This document shows, piece after piece, positions 17,216-25,549 of a stretch of 64,000 nucleotides of DNA (positions are counted from its first letter, which is position 1; each line of letters starts with the position of its first letter). The position numbers and the translations under genes were made by a program. This DNA is from Mycobacterium asiaticum DSM 44297 (GTDB lineage Bacteria > Actinomycetota > Actinomycetes > Mycobacteriales > Mycobacteriaceae): NCBI RefSeq assembly GCF_000613245.1, contig NZ_HG964937.1, positions 1,155,177-1,219,176 on the forward strand, read 5' to 3'. Below the pieces are notes generated by a model that was not told the origin of the DNA, did not search any database, and saw nothing but the letters and a program-made list of their open reading frames with translations.

Positions 17216-17221
17216 ACACTA
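17216..17221 (-). promoter_or_regulatory. -10 element of the Rv2113-like gene
   Basis: TAGTGT on the minus strand, 8 nt before the ATG at 17207; close to leaderless spacing. Confidence 0.4.
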
Positions 17222-17298
17222 GCGTCGCCGGCCAGCACGTGTGGGCGTCTTGGACGGCCGCCGCGCCCGGGTTGTCACGGCCGCCCCGGGAGAGTCAC

Positions 17299-17415
17299 GG
17301 CTCCCTCCGGGAGGGACCACAATCTCTGCCCGGCTTGTAGCGACAGTGTCGTTGGGTTGTCGTCGGAGCGTCGCTCCAAGCCGGGCAAAAATCGTGGTGC
17401 CTTCTGGACGGGACC
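17299..17415. repeat. Long imperfect inverted repeat in the Rv2113-dop intergenic region
   Basis: The arm GGACCACaatctctGCCCGG from 17314, continuing CTTGtAGCGAC, is mirrored by the reverse complement of 17365-17401 (GGcACCACgATttttGCCCGG, then CTTGgAGCGAC). Weaker complementarity (11 of 17 positions) continues outward to about 17299 and 17415. The whole forms a hairpin of nearly 120 nt with a GC-rich core. It fills most of the 309-bp gap (17208-17516), in which I see no gene. It could be a miniature mobile element, a processed RNA hairpin, or a terminator-like barrier between divergent units. Confidence 0.6.
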
Positions 17416-17504
17416 AACGCCGGCACCCAGCGGGGTCGGCTTGATTGCCGGCGCCGCTCGGCAGGACGGGAAGGCCCGCAAGCAGCCCGCATCGTCGGCG
17501 GGCT

Positions 17505-17510
17505 TAGGCT
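17505..17510 (+). promoter_or_regulatory. -10 element of dop (leaderless type)
   Basis: TAGGCT is followed by CAAGGT and then the ATG at 17517, so the transcription start should fall on the start codon. No Shine-Dalgarno is present before dop, which agrees. Confidence 0.5.
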
Positions 17511-17516
17511 CAAGGT

Positions 17517-19013
17517 ATGCAACGGATTATCGGGACCGAGGTCGAGTACGGCATCTCGTCGCCGTCCGACCCGACCGCTAACCCGATCCTCACCTCGACA
17601 CAGGCCGTTCTGGCGTACGCCGCCGCCGCCGGTATCCAACGCGCGAAGCGGACCCGCTGGGACTACGAGGTCGAGTCGCCCCTGCGGGACGCACGCGGTT
17701 TCGACCTGAGCCGCTCGGCGGGGCCGCCGCCGGTGGTCGACGCCGACGAGGTCGGTGCGGCGAACATGATCCTGACCAACGGGGCGCGGCTCTACGTCGA
17801 CCACGCTCACCCGGAGTATTCGGCGCCGGAATGCACCGACCCGCTGGACGCGGTGATCTGGGACAAGGCCGGCGAACGCGTGATGGAGGCCGCCGCCCGC
17901 CACGTCGCCAGCGTGCCCGGCGCCGCGAAACTTCAGCTCTACAAGAACAACGTTGACGGCAAGGGCGCGTCGTACGGATCGCATGAGAACTACCTCATGT
18001 CGCGGCAGACGCCGTTCTCGGCCATCATCGCCGGGCTCACCCCGTTCCTGGTGTCTCGGCAGGTGGTGACGGGTTCGGGCCGGGTCGGCATCGGCGCCTC
18101 GGGGGACGAGGCCGGCTTCCAGCTGTCGCAGCGGTCGGACTACATCGAGGTCGAGGTCGGCCTGGAAACCACCCTCAAGCGCGGCATCATCAACACCCGC
18201 GACGAGCCGCACGCCGACGCGGACCGCTACCGCCGGCTGCACGTCATCATCGGTGACGCAAATCTGGCCGAAACCTCGACCTATCTGAAGCTGGGCACCA
18301 CCGCGCTCGTCCTCGACCTGATCGAGGAGGGCATTGACCTCACCGACCTGGCCCTGGCCCGCCCGGTGCACGCCGTCCACGCCATCAGCCGCGACCCCTC
18401 GCTGCGGCAAACCGTGGCCCTTGCCGACGGGCGGGAACTCACCGGGCTTGCGTTGCAACGGATCTACCTCGACCGAGTGGCCAAGCTGGTGGACAGCCGC
18501 GACAAAGATCCCCGCGCCTCGCACGTGGTGGAAACCTGGGCGCACGTCCTCGACCAGCTCGAGCGCGACCCGATGGACTGTGCGGAACTGCTGGATTGGC
18601 CGGCCAAGCTGCGGCTGCTGGAAGGTTTTCGCCAGCGTGAGAATTTGAGCTGGTCGGCGCCCCGACTGCACCTCGTCGACCTGCAATATTCCGACGTGCG
18701 GCTGGATAAGGGCCTGTACAACCGCCTGGTGGCGCGCGGGTCGATGAAGCGCCTGGTTACCGAACACCAGGTGCTGGACGCGGTCGACAACCCGCCCACC
18801 GACACCCGCGCGTACTTCCGCGGTGAATGTTTGCGCCGGTTCGGCGCGGACATCGCCGCGGCCAGTTGGGACTCGGTGATTTTCGACCTGGGAGGTGACT
18901 CGCTGGTCCGGATCCCGACGCTCGAACCGCTGCGAGGCAGCAAGGCACACGTCGGCGCGCTGCTGGATTCGGTGAACAGCGCAGTCGAACTGGTGGAGCA
19001 ACTCACGAGCTAG
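17517..19013 (+). CDS. dop: Pup deamidase/depupylase Dop
   Basis: A 498-residue enzyme of the glutamine-synthetase-like carboxylate-amine ligase fold. It deamidates the C-terminal Gln of Pup to Glu and also removes Pup from substrates. The start MQRIIGTEVEYGISSPS contains the Mg-binding EVEYG motif. LYVDHAHPEYSAPEC carries the active-site region with the catalytic Asp of the family. LYKNNVDGKGASYGSHENYL and NTRDEPHADADRYRRLHVII are nucleotide-site motifs shared with PafA at 24184. The Dop-specific loop after residue 40 is present (AAAAGIQRAKRTRWDYEV). Pup at 19128 ends in Gln, so the deamidation step is needed. Matches Rv2112c. Confidence 0.96.
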   Translation: MQRIIGTEVEYGISSPSDPTANPILTSTQAVLAYAAAAGIQRAKRTRWDYEVESPLRDARGFDLSRSAGPPPVVDADEVGAANMILTNGARLYVDHAHPEYSAPECTDPLDAVIWDKAGERVMEAAARHVASVPGAAKLQLYKNNVDGKGASYGSHENYLMSRQTPFSAIIAGLTPFLVSRQVVTGSGRVGIGASGDEAGFQLSQRSDYIEVEVGLETTLKRGIINTRDEPHADADRYRRLHVIIGDANLAETSTYLKLGTTALVLDLIEEGIDLTDLALARPVHAVHAISRDPSLRQTVALADGRELTGLALQRIYLDRVAKLVDSRDKDPRASHVVETWAHVLDQLERDPMDCAELLDWPAKLRLLEGFRQRENLSWSAPRLHLVDLQYSDVRLDKGLYNRLVARGSMKRLVTEHQVLDAVDNPPTDTRAYFRGECLRRFGADIAAASWDSVIFDLGGDSLVRIPTLEPLRGSKAHVGALLDSVNSAVELVEQLTS

Positions 19014-19023
19014 ACCTGGTTAG

Positions 19024-19055
19024 ACCGACGAAACGTCGGTGCTGACCGGTAGGGT
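19024..19055 (+). promoter_or_regulatory. Hairpin and -10 element upstream of pup
   Basis: ACCGACG-AAA-CGTCGGT (19024-19040) is a perfect 7-bp stem with a 3-nt loop, 10 bp after the dop stop. It is followed by TAGGGT at 19050-19055, a good mycobacterial -10. Together they suggest that pup-prcB-prcA has its own promoter in addition to read-through from dop, and that the hairpin may act as an operator or partial terminator. Confidence 0.4.
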
Positions 19056-19127
19056 AGAGAGAAGCCAACGGGCAGATGGACACGCAACGCGGCCTGTCGA
19101 AGGCCCGTGACGAAGCAGGAGGCGGCG

Positions 19128-19322
19128 ATGGCGCAGGAGCAAACCAAACGTGGCGGTGGCGGCGGCGACGAGGATGACGTCACCGGCACCACGGCCGCGG
19201 GCCAGGAGCGTCGCGAAAAGCTGACCGAGGAAACAGACGATCTGCTCGACGAGATTGACGATGTCCTCGAGGAGAACGCTGAGGACTTCGTGCGCGCATA
19301 CGTTCAAAAGGGCGGACAGTGA
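19128..19322 (+). CDS. pup: Prokaryotic ubiquitin-like protein Pup
   Basis: A 64-residue intrinsically disordered protein tag. It starts MAQEQTKRGGGGGDEDDVTG and ends AYVQKGGQ. The C-terminal GGQ is the form that Dop converts to GGE before PafA attaches it to substrate lysines. The acidic helix ETDDLLDEIDDVLEENAEDF is the part that pairs with the Mpa coiled coil. AGCAGGAGG lies 5-6 nt before the ATG, which supports this start over the ATG-less extension to 19107. The stop overlaps the GTG of prcB. Matches Rv2111c. Confidence 0.97.
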   Translation: MAQEQTKRGGGGGDEDDVTGTTAAGQERREKLTEETDDLLDEIDDVLEENAEDFVRAYVQKGGQ

Positions 19323-20191
19323 CCTGGCCGTTGCCTGATCGTCTGTCCACCAACCCCGCAAGACCCGGATTCCCGGCCGTAGAACTGTCGTCGTTCGCTG
19401 ACTTCTTGCGCCGGCAGGCTCCGGAACTGCTTCCCGCCAGCATCAGCGGCGCGCCCGTGTCCGACCAATTGCCGCACGGCACCACGATCGTCGCGCTGAA
19501 ATACCCCGGCGGTGTGCTGATCGCCGGGGACCGGCGCGCGACGCAGGGCAACATGATTGCCGGCCGCGACGTGCGCAAGGTCTACATCACCGATGACTAC
19601 ACCGCCACCGGCATCGCCGGTACGGCGGCCATCGCCGTCGAGTTCGCCCGGCTTTACGCCGTCGAGCTCGAGCATTACGAGAAGCTCGAAGGCGTGCCAC
19701 TGACGTTCGCCGGCAAGGTCAATCGGCTCGCGATCATGGTCCGGGGAAACCTGCCCGCCGCCATGCAGGGGTTGGTGGCGCTGCCGCTGCTGGTGGGCTA
19801 CGACATCGCCGCCGCCGGCCCGGAAGGCGCCGGCCGCATCGTGTCCTTCGATGCCGCCGGCGGCTGGAACATCGAGGAAGAGGGCTACCAGTCGGTGGGC
19901 TCGGGTTCGATCTTTGCCAAGTCATCGATGAAGAAGTTGTATTCACAAGTCACCGATGCCGACTCGGCGCTGCGGGTGGCCGTGGAAGCGCTCTATGACG
20001 CCGCCGACGACGACTCCGCCACGGGCGGACCGGACCTGGTCCGCGGCATCTACCCCACGGCGGTCACCATCGACGCCGACGGCGCCATCGACATCTCGGA
20101 GCGGCGCATCGCCGAACTGGCCCGCGATGTCATCCAAAGCCGTTCGCGCGCAGACACTTTCGGCCCCGACGCCGACGGCGGTGAGAAGTGA
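19319..20191 (+). CDS. prcB: Proteasome beta subunit PrcB
   Basis: A 290-residue precursor of the catalytic 20S proteasome subunit. The propeptide runs to LPHG, after which autocleavage exposes Thr55 (TTIVALKYPGG) as the N-terminal nucleophile. GDRRATQGNMIAGRDVRKV, with its lysine and aspartate, completes the active-site group. GYQSVGSGSIFAKSSMKK is the conserved glycine-serine turn. The GTG start overlaps the pup stop as GTGA and prcA begins the same way at its end, so the three genes are tightly coupled. Against M. tuberculosis PrcB as I remember it, the propeptide is about three residues shorter. Matches Rv2110c. Confidence 0.97.
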   Translation: MTWPLPDRLSTNPARPGFPAVELSSFADFLRRQAPELLPASISGAPVSDQLPHGTTIVALKYPGGVLIAGDRRATQGNMIAGRDVRKVYITDDYTATGIAGTAAIAVEFARLYAVELEHYEKLEGVPLTFAGKVNRLAIMVRGNLPAAMQGLVALPLLVGYDIAAAGPEGAGRIVSFDAAGGWNIEEEGYQSVGSGSIFAKSSMKKLYSQVTDADSALRVAVEALYDAADDDSATGGPDLVRGIYPTAVTIDADGAIDISERRIAELARDVIQSRSRADTFGPDADGGEK

Positions 20192-20934
20192 GTTTTCCGT
20201 ATTTCATCTCGCCCGAGCAGGCCATGCGCGAGCGCAGCGAGCTCGCACGCAAGGGCATTGCCCGCGGTCGCAGCGTGGTGGCGTTGGCGTATGCCGGCGG
20301 CGTGCTGTTCGTCGCGGAGAACCCGTCGCGATCGCTGCAGAAGATCAGCGAGCTGTACGACCGCGTGGGTTTCGCCGCGGCCGGAAAGTTCAACGAATTC
20401 GACAACCTGCGTCGCGGCGGCATCCAGTTCGCCGACACCCGCGGCTACGCCTACGACCGTCGCGACGTCACCGGCCGCCAGCTGGCGAACGTCTATGCCC
20501 AGACGCTGGGCAGCATCTTCACCGAGCAAGCCAAACCATATGAGGTGGAGTTGTGTGTGGCCGAGGTCGCGCACTACGGCGAGGCGAAGCCGCCGGAGCT
20601 GTACCGGATCACCTACGACGGGTCGATCGCCGACGAGCCGCATTTCGTGGTGATGGGCGGAACCACCGAGCCGATCACCAACGCGCTCAAAGACTCCTAT
20701 ACCGAGAACGCCGAACTTCCCGACGCGCTGAAGATCGCGGTTGATGCGCTGCGCGCTAGCGCCGGCGATAGCCCCGGCAACGGCCAGTCCCCCCTCGGCG
20801 TGGCCAGCCTGGAGGTCGCGATCCTGGACGCCAACCGGCCCCGGCGCGCGTTCCGCCGGCTTAACCGCGCCGCGCTGGATTCACTGTTGGGCGAATCCGA
20901 ATCACCCGAATCAGAGGGCGAGTCCGCCGAATAA
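20188..20934 (+). CDS. prcA: Proteasome alpha subunit PrcA
   Basis: A 248-residue subunit forming the outer, gating rings of the 20S proteasome. It opens SFPYFISPEQAMRERSELAR: the flexible gate is followed by helix H0, and ARKGIARGRSVVALAYAGG starts the core fold. It lacks the N-terminal threonine, as alpha subunits do. The C-terminal stretch is acidic and serine-rich (GESESPESEGESAE). Mpa's GQYL tail docks between neighbouring alpha subunits. The GTG overlaps the prcB stop. It is the last gene of the unit and is convergent with the phosphatase gene 11 bp away. Matches Rv2109c. Confidence 0.97.
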   Translation: MSFPYFISPEQAMRERSELARKGIARGRSVVALAYAGGVLFVAENPSRSLQKISELYDRVGFAAAGKFNEFDNLRRGGIQFADTRGYAYDRRDVTGRQLANVYAQTLGSIFTEQAKPYEVELCVAEVAHYGEAKPPELYRITYDGSIADEPHFVVMGGTTEPITNALKDSYTENAELPDALKIAVDALRASAGDSPGNGQSPLGVASLEVAILDANRPRRAFRRLNRAALDSLLGESESPESEGESAE

Positions 20935-20945
20935 GCGACCCGCGC

Positions 20946-22298
20946 TCACGAGGCGGTGATCGCCAGAAGGGCGACGTCGTCGTCGGGCCGCAGTTTCGGG
21001 ATCAACATCGTCAGTTCTTCGACGAGACCCACCGCGCCGAGACTGGTGCGTTCGGCAACAAAGACAGCCAAATTGTCTTGGTTGAAGGGCGTCGCGGCGT
21101 GGCGGGCCTCGACGATCCCGTCGGTGTAGAACAGCAGGGTCTGCCCCGGCCGCAAATGGATGACGCAGGCGTCGAACACGGCGTTCTCGATCATGCCGAC
21201 GAGCATTCCGTCGGGGGATCGCACCTCTTCGGCGCCGCCGGCAGGATCCAGCAGCAGGGCGGGTGGATGTCCTCCCGTCGCCATCGTCACCCGGCAACCC
21301 GACCCGTCCGCGGGTGGCTCCAAGGTCCCGAAAAGGACCGTGCAGAAACGTCGCGGAGCCAACTCGCGCATCAGCACCGCGTTCAGTTCTGCAAGCCCCA
21401 GGGTCGGGTCGCGGTAGTGCAGCGCGGCCGAGCGCAGGGTGTAGCGGATCAGCGACGTCGCTACCGCCGCCTCGACACCGTGACCCTCCACATCGCCGAC
21501 GAAAAACGCCCACCGGTTGTCACCGAGTGGGAACACGTCATAGAAGTCTCCGCCCACCCGCCGCGGCGAAGCCGGATGGTAGTGCGCGGCCAGCGACAGC
21601 CCCTCGATGCGCGGCAACGCCGGTGGAAGCAACGTTTGCTGCAGGACCGCCGCGTAGTCCTCGGTCAGGTCTCGGTCGTACTCGGCGATGTCGCGGTCAC
21701 GCAACGCGAGGTCACGGTCTAAGCGGGCGTCGTCGCGATCGCGCCGCGCTTCGTCACGAGCCCGCTGCGCAACTGCACGGTCGGCGCGGGCGTCGTCGCG
21801 TGCGTACTCGGCTGCGTCGCGTAGCCGCCGCTCCGCCCCGAGCGCGTCCAGTGAACTCAGCCGAAGCTCGAGCTGCTCCATCACTATCGCCGCGAGATCT
21901 TCGAGCACCGAAAGCTGCTCGCGGGACGCGTCGCGCGCCTCGTGGTCCATGACCGCGACCGTGCCGAGCCTATGCCCGCCGGATGTCACGATCGGCGCGC
22001 ACGCGTAGAAGCGGATCCGGTGCTCGCGCGCGAACGGATTCGTCGGGAACGCGGTGAGCGCGTCCGGCACGCAGTATGCGTCACCACTGACGATCGCCGG
22101 CTCACACAAGCCGGCCTCGCGCGGGATTTGGCGAACGTCCGCAAGCCCGCGGGCCGCGACAAACCCGATGCGGTCCCGGCCGACGACCGACACCGCCGCC
22201 ATGGGCGCACCGAAAAAGCTGGCGGCCAGGCCGGCGATTCTGCCGAAAACCCGATCGGGCGGCGCGTCGAGCACGCGGTAACGCTCAACCGCGTGCAC
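20946..22298 (-). CDS. GAF-domain SpoIIE/PP2C-type serine phosphatase with an Arg/Asp-repeat linker
   Basis: A 450-residue signalling protein. Residues 1-145 form a GAF-like sensor (RYRVLDAPPDRVFGRIAGLA, then GLCEPAIVSGDAYCVPDAL and GTVAVMDHEARD). Residues about 155-215 are a highly charged repeat with the recurring unit RD(x)A, probably a rigid coiled coil. From 225 on is a PPM/SpoIIE phosphatase: PRRVGGDFYDVFPL and FFVGDVEGHGVEAAVATSL hold the metal-binding Asp residues, followed by GGHPPALLLD, FYTDGIVEAR and PDDDVALLAI. Such proteins usually dephosphorylate anti-anti-sigma factors. The first in-frame RTG is GTG 22298, close to the domain edge; an ATT further upstream is conceivable. Not part of the M. 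tuberculosis proteasome locus as I recall it. Confidence 0.87.
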   Translation of the reverse strand: MHAVERYRVLDAPPDRVFGRIAGLAASFFGAPMAAVSVVGRDRIGFVAARGLADVRQIPREAGLCEPAIVSGDAYCVPDALTAFPTNPFAREHRIRFYACAPIVTSGGHRLGTVAVMDHEARDASREQLSVLEDLAAIVMEQLELRLSSLDALGAERRLRDAAEYARDDARADRAVAQRARDEARRDRDDARLDRDLALRDRDIAEYDRDLTEDYAAVLQQTLLPPALPRIEGLSLAAHYHPASPRRVGGDFYDVFPLGDNRWAFFVGDVEGHGVEAAVATSLIRYTLRSAALHYRDPTLGLAELNAVLMRELAPRRFCTVLFGTLEPPADGSGCRVTMATGGHPPALLLDPAGGAEEVRSPDGMLVGMIENAVFDACVIHLRPGQTLLFYTDGIVEARHAATPFNQDNLAVFVAERTSLGAVGLVEELTMLIPKLRPDDDVALLAITAS

Positions 22299-22439
22299 GC
22301 GAGCCGTCTCGGCGGCGCTGCCCTGGAAAGTATCTTCAGAAATGGCTTGTCCATCCGCCGAATCGCCCTACCACCCAGGCCCGATGGGATCAGTGGAACT
22401 ATAGCCAGAATCGTTGCATTCGAATCTTCGATCACGCCC

Positions 22440-24035
22440 TCACCGCCAGGTATTCGGCAACATCGGCATGGTCGGCCCACCACCGAAGGCGTCGTCAGTC
22501 AGCGTCGTCAATCCGGCAGCCTCTCCCACGGCGTGGTGGGGAACGGTCCCGGCAAGTCCCTGTTGTCCGGCACCCTGACCCGAGGCAGTCGCCGCCTCGT
22601 CGTCCGGCGGCCCGTCGAAGACTGGCTCGACGTCCACATCCATGTCCATGAACTCGTCGCCGTAGCCACGCTGCGTGGTGCGTTTGCGTTGCCGAAGCCG
22701 CGCCTGCCGACGGAGCGCGGCCGGTGACAACGCCGCAGCGGCCGCGCTGTCCGGCTCGGACGCCTTCTTCTTGGCGCTGGCGCTTGCGCTGGCAGTCATC
22801 CCCGAACCGAACCCGATTCCTGGCGGCGCGACCAGGTAGGGCGGCGTGAAGCCGGGAGCCGGCGGCGCAGGGCTCGGCGGAACGGGCCCGGCGCTCGCCG
22901 GCGCGGTCGACGGAGCCGGAGCCGGCGCCGAGCCGGCGGTGGATGCCGAGCCGATCGACGTGGGTGACGACGTCATTCCCGCGGCTGGTAAGTCCAGGGC
23001 GGCCGGGGTGGGCGTTGGCGCGGGCACTTCCGTGGGCGTGGCTACGCCCGCCAACCCGGCCAGGCCGGCAAGCCCGCCCGCCGGCACCGCCGGCACCAAC
23101 ATCACGCCCCCGGCCGCTGCCAGCAGCAATGGGGACTGAGTTATGGCGGTCCCGAGCTGGGCGACATGCGTGGGCCAGTCCAACAGGGAAAGGGCCAGGA
23201 AATACTGGATTGCCTGGGTGGGGTTCTGCGACATCTGCATGACGTCCCCGATCAACTCGAGGCCGCGAGCGAGGTACCACATCGGCTGGGTGGCGTCCGC
23301 GTAGCTCTCGTAGCCGAGTCCGTTGAGCGTGCCGGCGCCGGAGTCCCAGTAGATGCCGAAGACTTCCAGGAAGTCCGATATGAGGTCCGTCAAAGGGTTG
23401 GACACTAAGGGATTTCGGATCAGCCCGTTGATGCCGAACTGCTCCAAGATCGGTGCGATCGCGTTGATCATGGCCCGGCCCGGATCCAGGGATGCCGCCG
23501 AACCAGCGGATCTCACGATGGGCGGCGCCGCCGTCGAAGATGGTGTGGACGCGACCGCGGCAGTCGCAGCGGACTGGTAGGTGGCCATCGTGGTGGCGGC
23601 CTGGATCCACATCCGCACATAGTCGGCTTCGTTGAGCACGATCGGGACGGTGTTGACGCCGAAGAAGTTCGTAGCCACCAGCGCGGCGTGGGTCGCGTGG
23701 TTGGCGGCCAACTCGGCCAGGGTCGGCATCGCCGCCAGGGCGGCGGTATACGCGACGGCGGCGACCTCGTGCTGCGCGGCCGCGGCGGCACTCTTGGCAC
23801 TGGCCTCAAGTAGCCACGCCACGTAGGGCGCCTGGGCCGCCGACCAGGATTCCGCGCCGGAGCCCTCCCAGCCCGCTTCTACGGCGGCGACGAGGTCGGT
23901 GATTTCCGCGGCCGCCGCGGCGTATTCGGCGCTGAGCGACTCCCACGCCGCAGCGGCCGTCAGCAGCGACTCCGGGCCTGGGCCCTGGGTCAACAGCGCA
24001 GAGTGAACCTCCGGCGGCGCGGCCATCCAGATCAT
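22440..24035 (-). CDS. PPE family protein, PPW subfamily
   Basis: A 531-residue protein starting MIWMAAPPEVHSALLTQGPG, with the Pro-Pro-Glu motif at residues 7-9, AGWEGSGAESW (the WxG turn) and VATNFFGVNTVPIVLNEADY, the conserved PPE-domain core of about 175 residues. A 230-residue middle part is followed by an Ala/Pro/Thr-rich linker with KKKASEPD. The end has RGYGDEFMDMDVD and MPMLPNTW, fitting the PxxPxxW signature of PPE-PPW proteins. It would be exported by an ESX system with an EspG chaperone. No PE gene lies next to it. M. tuberculosis carries PPE36 at the corresponding place (Rv2108), but that protein is shorter, so orthology is uncertain. Confidence 0.88.
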   Translation of the reverse strand: MIWMAAPPEVHSALLTQGPGPESLLTAAAAWESLSAEYAAAAAEITDLVAAVEAGWEGSGAESWSAAQAPYVAWLLEASAKSAAAAAQHEVAAVAYTAALAAMPTLAELAANHATHAALVATNFFGVNTVPIVLNEADYVRMWIQAATTMATYQSAATAAVASTPSSTAAPPIVRSAGSAASLDPGRAMINAIAPILEQFGINGLIRNPLVSNPLTDLISDFLEVFGIYWDSGAGTLNGLGYESYADATQPMWYLARGLELIGDVMQMSQNPTQAIQYFLALSLLDWPTHVAQLGTAITQSPLLLAAAGGVMLVPAVPAGGLAGLAGLAGVATPTEVPAPTPTPAALDLPAAGMTSSPTSIGSASTAGSAPAPAPSTAPASAGPVPPSPAPPAPGFTPPYLVAPPGIGFGSGMTASASASAKKKASEPDSAAAAALSPAALRRQARLRQRKRTTQRGYGDEFMDMDVDVEPVFDGPPDDEAATASGQGAGQQGLAGTVPHHAVGEAAGLTTLTDDAFGGGPTMPMLPNTWR

Positions 24036-24170
24036 CGTCAGCGGGGCCTTCCGAAGCGGGCTGGGAAACGGAAGTTTCGCATAGCCTAACTTTTAGATTC
24101 GAGGCGCCTGCAGAGTGGGTTGAGTGGGCGACGCGGGCGCGGCTGTGCGCCGCCGCGGAAAGACAACCAG

Positions 24171-24176
24171 TACCCT
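24171..24176 (+). promoter_or_regulatory. -10 element of pafA (leaderless type)
   Basis: TACCCT, then 7 nt, then GTG 24184. This decides the pafA start against the open extension to 24124. Confidence 0.5.
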
Positions 24177-24183
24177 CGATTAC

Positions 24184-25542
24184 GTGCAGCGACGAATCAT
24201 GGGCATCGAGACCGAATTCGGTGTCACCTGCACCTTTCACGGGCATCGACGCCTGTCCCCAGACGAGGTAGCCCGCTACCTGTTCCGGCGGGTGGTCTCG
24301 TGGGGTCGCAGCTCGAATGTTTTCTTGCGCAACGGGGCTCGCCTCTACCTCGATGTGGGCAGCCATCCGGAGTACGCAACCGCGGAGTGCGACAGCCTGG
24401 TGCAGCTGGTAACGCACGACCGGGCCGGAGAGTGGGTGCTCGAAGACCTGCTGGTCGACGCCGAGCAGCGGCTCGCCGACGAGGGCATCGGTGGCGACAT
24501 CTATCTGTTCAAGAACAACACCGACTCGGCGGGCAACTCCTACGGCTGCCACGAGAACTACCTGATCGTGCGCGCGGGCGAATTCTCCCGGATCTCCGAC
24601 GTGCTGCTGCCGTTCCTGGTCACCCGCCAGCTGATCTGCGGCGCCGGTAAGGTGCTGCAGACCCCCAAGGCCGCCACCTTCTGCCTGAGCCAGCGCGCCG
24701 AGCACATCTGGGAAGGGGTGTCGTCGGCGACCACCCGGAGCCGGCCGATCATCAACACCCGCGACGAGCCGCACGCCGACGCCGAGAAGTACCGCCGGCT
24801 GCACGTCATCGTCGGCGACTCCAACATGTGCGAGACGACCACCATGCTCAAGGTGGGTACCGCGGCGCTGGTGCTGGAAATGATCGAAGCCGGCGTGGCG
24901 TTCCGGGACTTCTCGCTGGACAACCCGATCCGCGCCATCCGCGAGGTCAGCCACGACGTCACCGGCCGTCGTCCCGTCCGGCTGGCCGGCGGACGCCAGG
25001 CCAGCGCACTCGACATCCAGCGCGAGTACTACAGCCGCGCCGTCGAGCACCTGCAGACCCGAGAGCCCAACGCACAGATCGAGCAGGTCGTGGATCTGTG
25101 GGGCCGCCAGCTCGACGCCGTGGAGAGCCAAGACTTCGCCAAGGTGGACACCGAGATCGACTGGGTGATCAAGCGCAAGCTGTTCCAGCGGTACCAGGAC
25201 CGCTACAACATGGAGCTGTCCGACCCGAAGATCGCCCAGCTCGACTTGGCCTACCACGACATCAAGCGCGGCCGCGGCGTGTTCGACCTGCTGCAGCGCA
25301 AGGGTCTGGCCACCCGGGTCACCACCGATGAGGAAATCGCCGACGCGGTCGAGCGGCCACCACAGACCACCCGGGCCAGGTTGCGCGGTGAGTTCATCAG
25401 CGCTGCACAGGCGGCCGGACGTGACTTCACCGTCGACTGGGTGCACCTTAAGCTCAACGACCAGGCACAGCGAACCGTCCTGTGCAAAGACCCGTTCCGG
25501 GCCGTCGACGAGCGGGTGAAACGACTGATCGCGAGTATGTAG
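24184..25542 (+). CDS. pafA: Pup-protein ligase PafA
   Basis: A 452-residue ligase that phosphorylates the C-terminal Glu of Pup with ATP and joins it to substrate lysines. The start VQRRIMGIETEFGVTCTF has the ETEFG Mg-binding motif, and LYLDVGSHPEYATAEC contains the catalytic Asp region. LFKNNTDSAGNSYGCHENYL and NTRDEPHADAEKYRRLHVIV are shared with Dop, its paralogue at 17517. The loop that distinguishes Dop is absent. GTG 24184 gives the usual 452-residue length, and the -10 spacing supports it. It leads a unit with pafB (7 bp gap), pafC, tatA, tatC and helY. Matches Rv2097c. Confidence 0.96.
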   Translation: MQRRIMGIETEFGVTCTFHGHRRLSPDEVARYLFRRVVSWGRSSNVFLRNGARLYLDVGSHPEYATAECDSLVQLVTHDRAGEWVLEDLLVDAEQRLADEGIGGDIYLFKNNTDSAGNSYGCHENYLIVRAGEFSRISDVLLPFLVTRQLICGAGKVLQTPKAATFCLSQRAEHIWEGVSSATTRSRPIINTRDEPHADAEKYRRLHVIVGDSNMCETTTMLKVGTAALVLEMIEAGVAFRDFSLDNPIRAIREVSHDVTGRRPVRLAGGRQASALDIQREYYSRAVEHLQTREPNAQIEQVVDLWGRQLDAVESQDFAKVDTEIDWVIKRKLFQRYQDRYNMELSDPKIAQLDLAYHDIKRGRGVFDLLQRKGLATRVTTDEEIADAVERPPQTTRARLRGEFISAAQAAGRDFTVDWVHLKLNDQAQRTVLCKDPFRAVDERVKRLIASM

Positions 25543-25549
25543 CCGACGA

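Noticed and set aside
17295..19001. 568-codon open frame on the minus strand opposite dop
   Set aside because: It is antisense to a well-identified gene. Its translation is rich in Arg, His and Val with no domain pattern, as expected from third-position G/C in dop.
21660..21835. Repeated GCGTCGCG-type units considered as a CRISPR or tandem repeat array
   Set aside because: Units are short, unequal and without spacers. They encode the Arg/Asp linker of the phosphatase in frame.
24124..24183. Longer N-terminus for PafA
   Set aside because: The extra 20 residues are not family-like, and a -10 element lies exactly 7 nt before GTG 24184.
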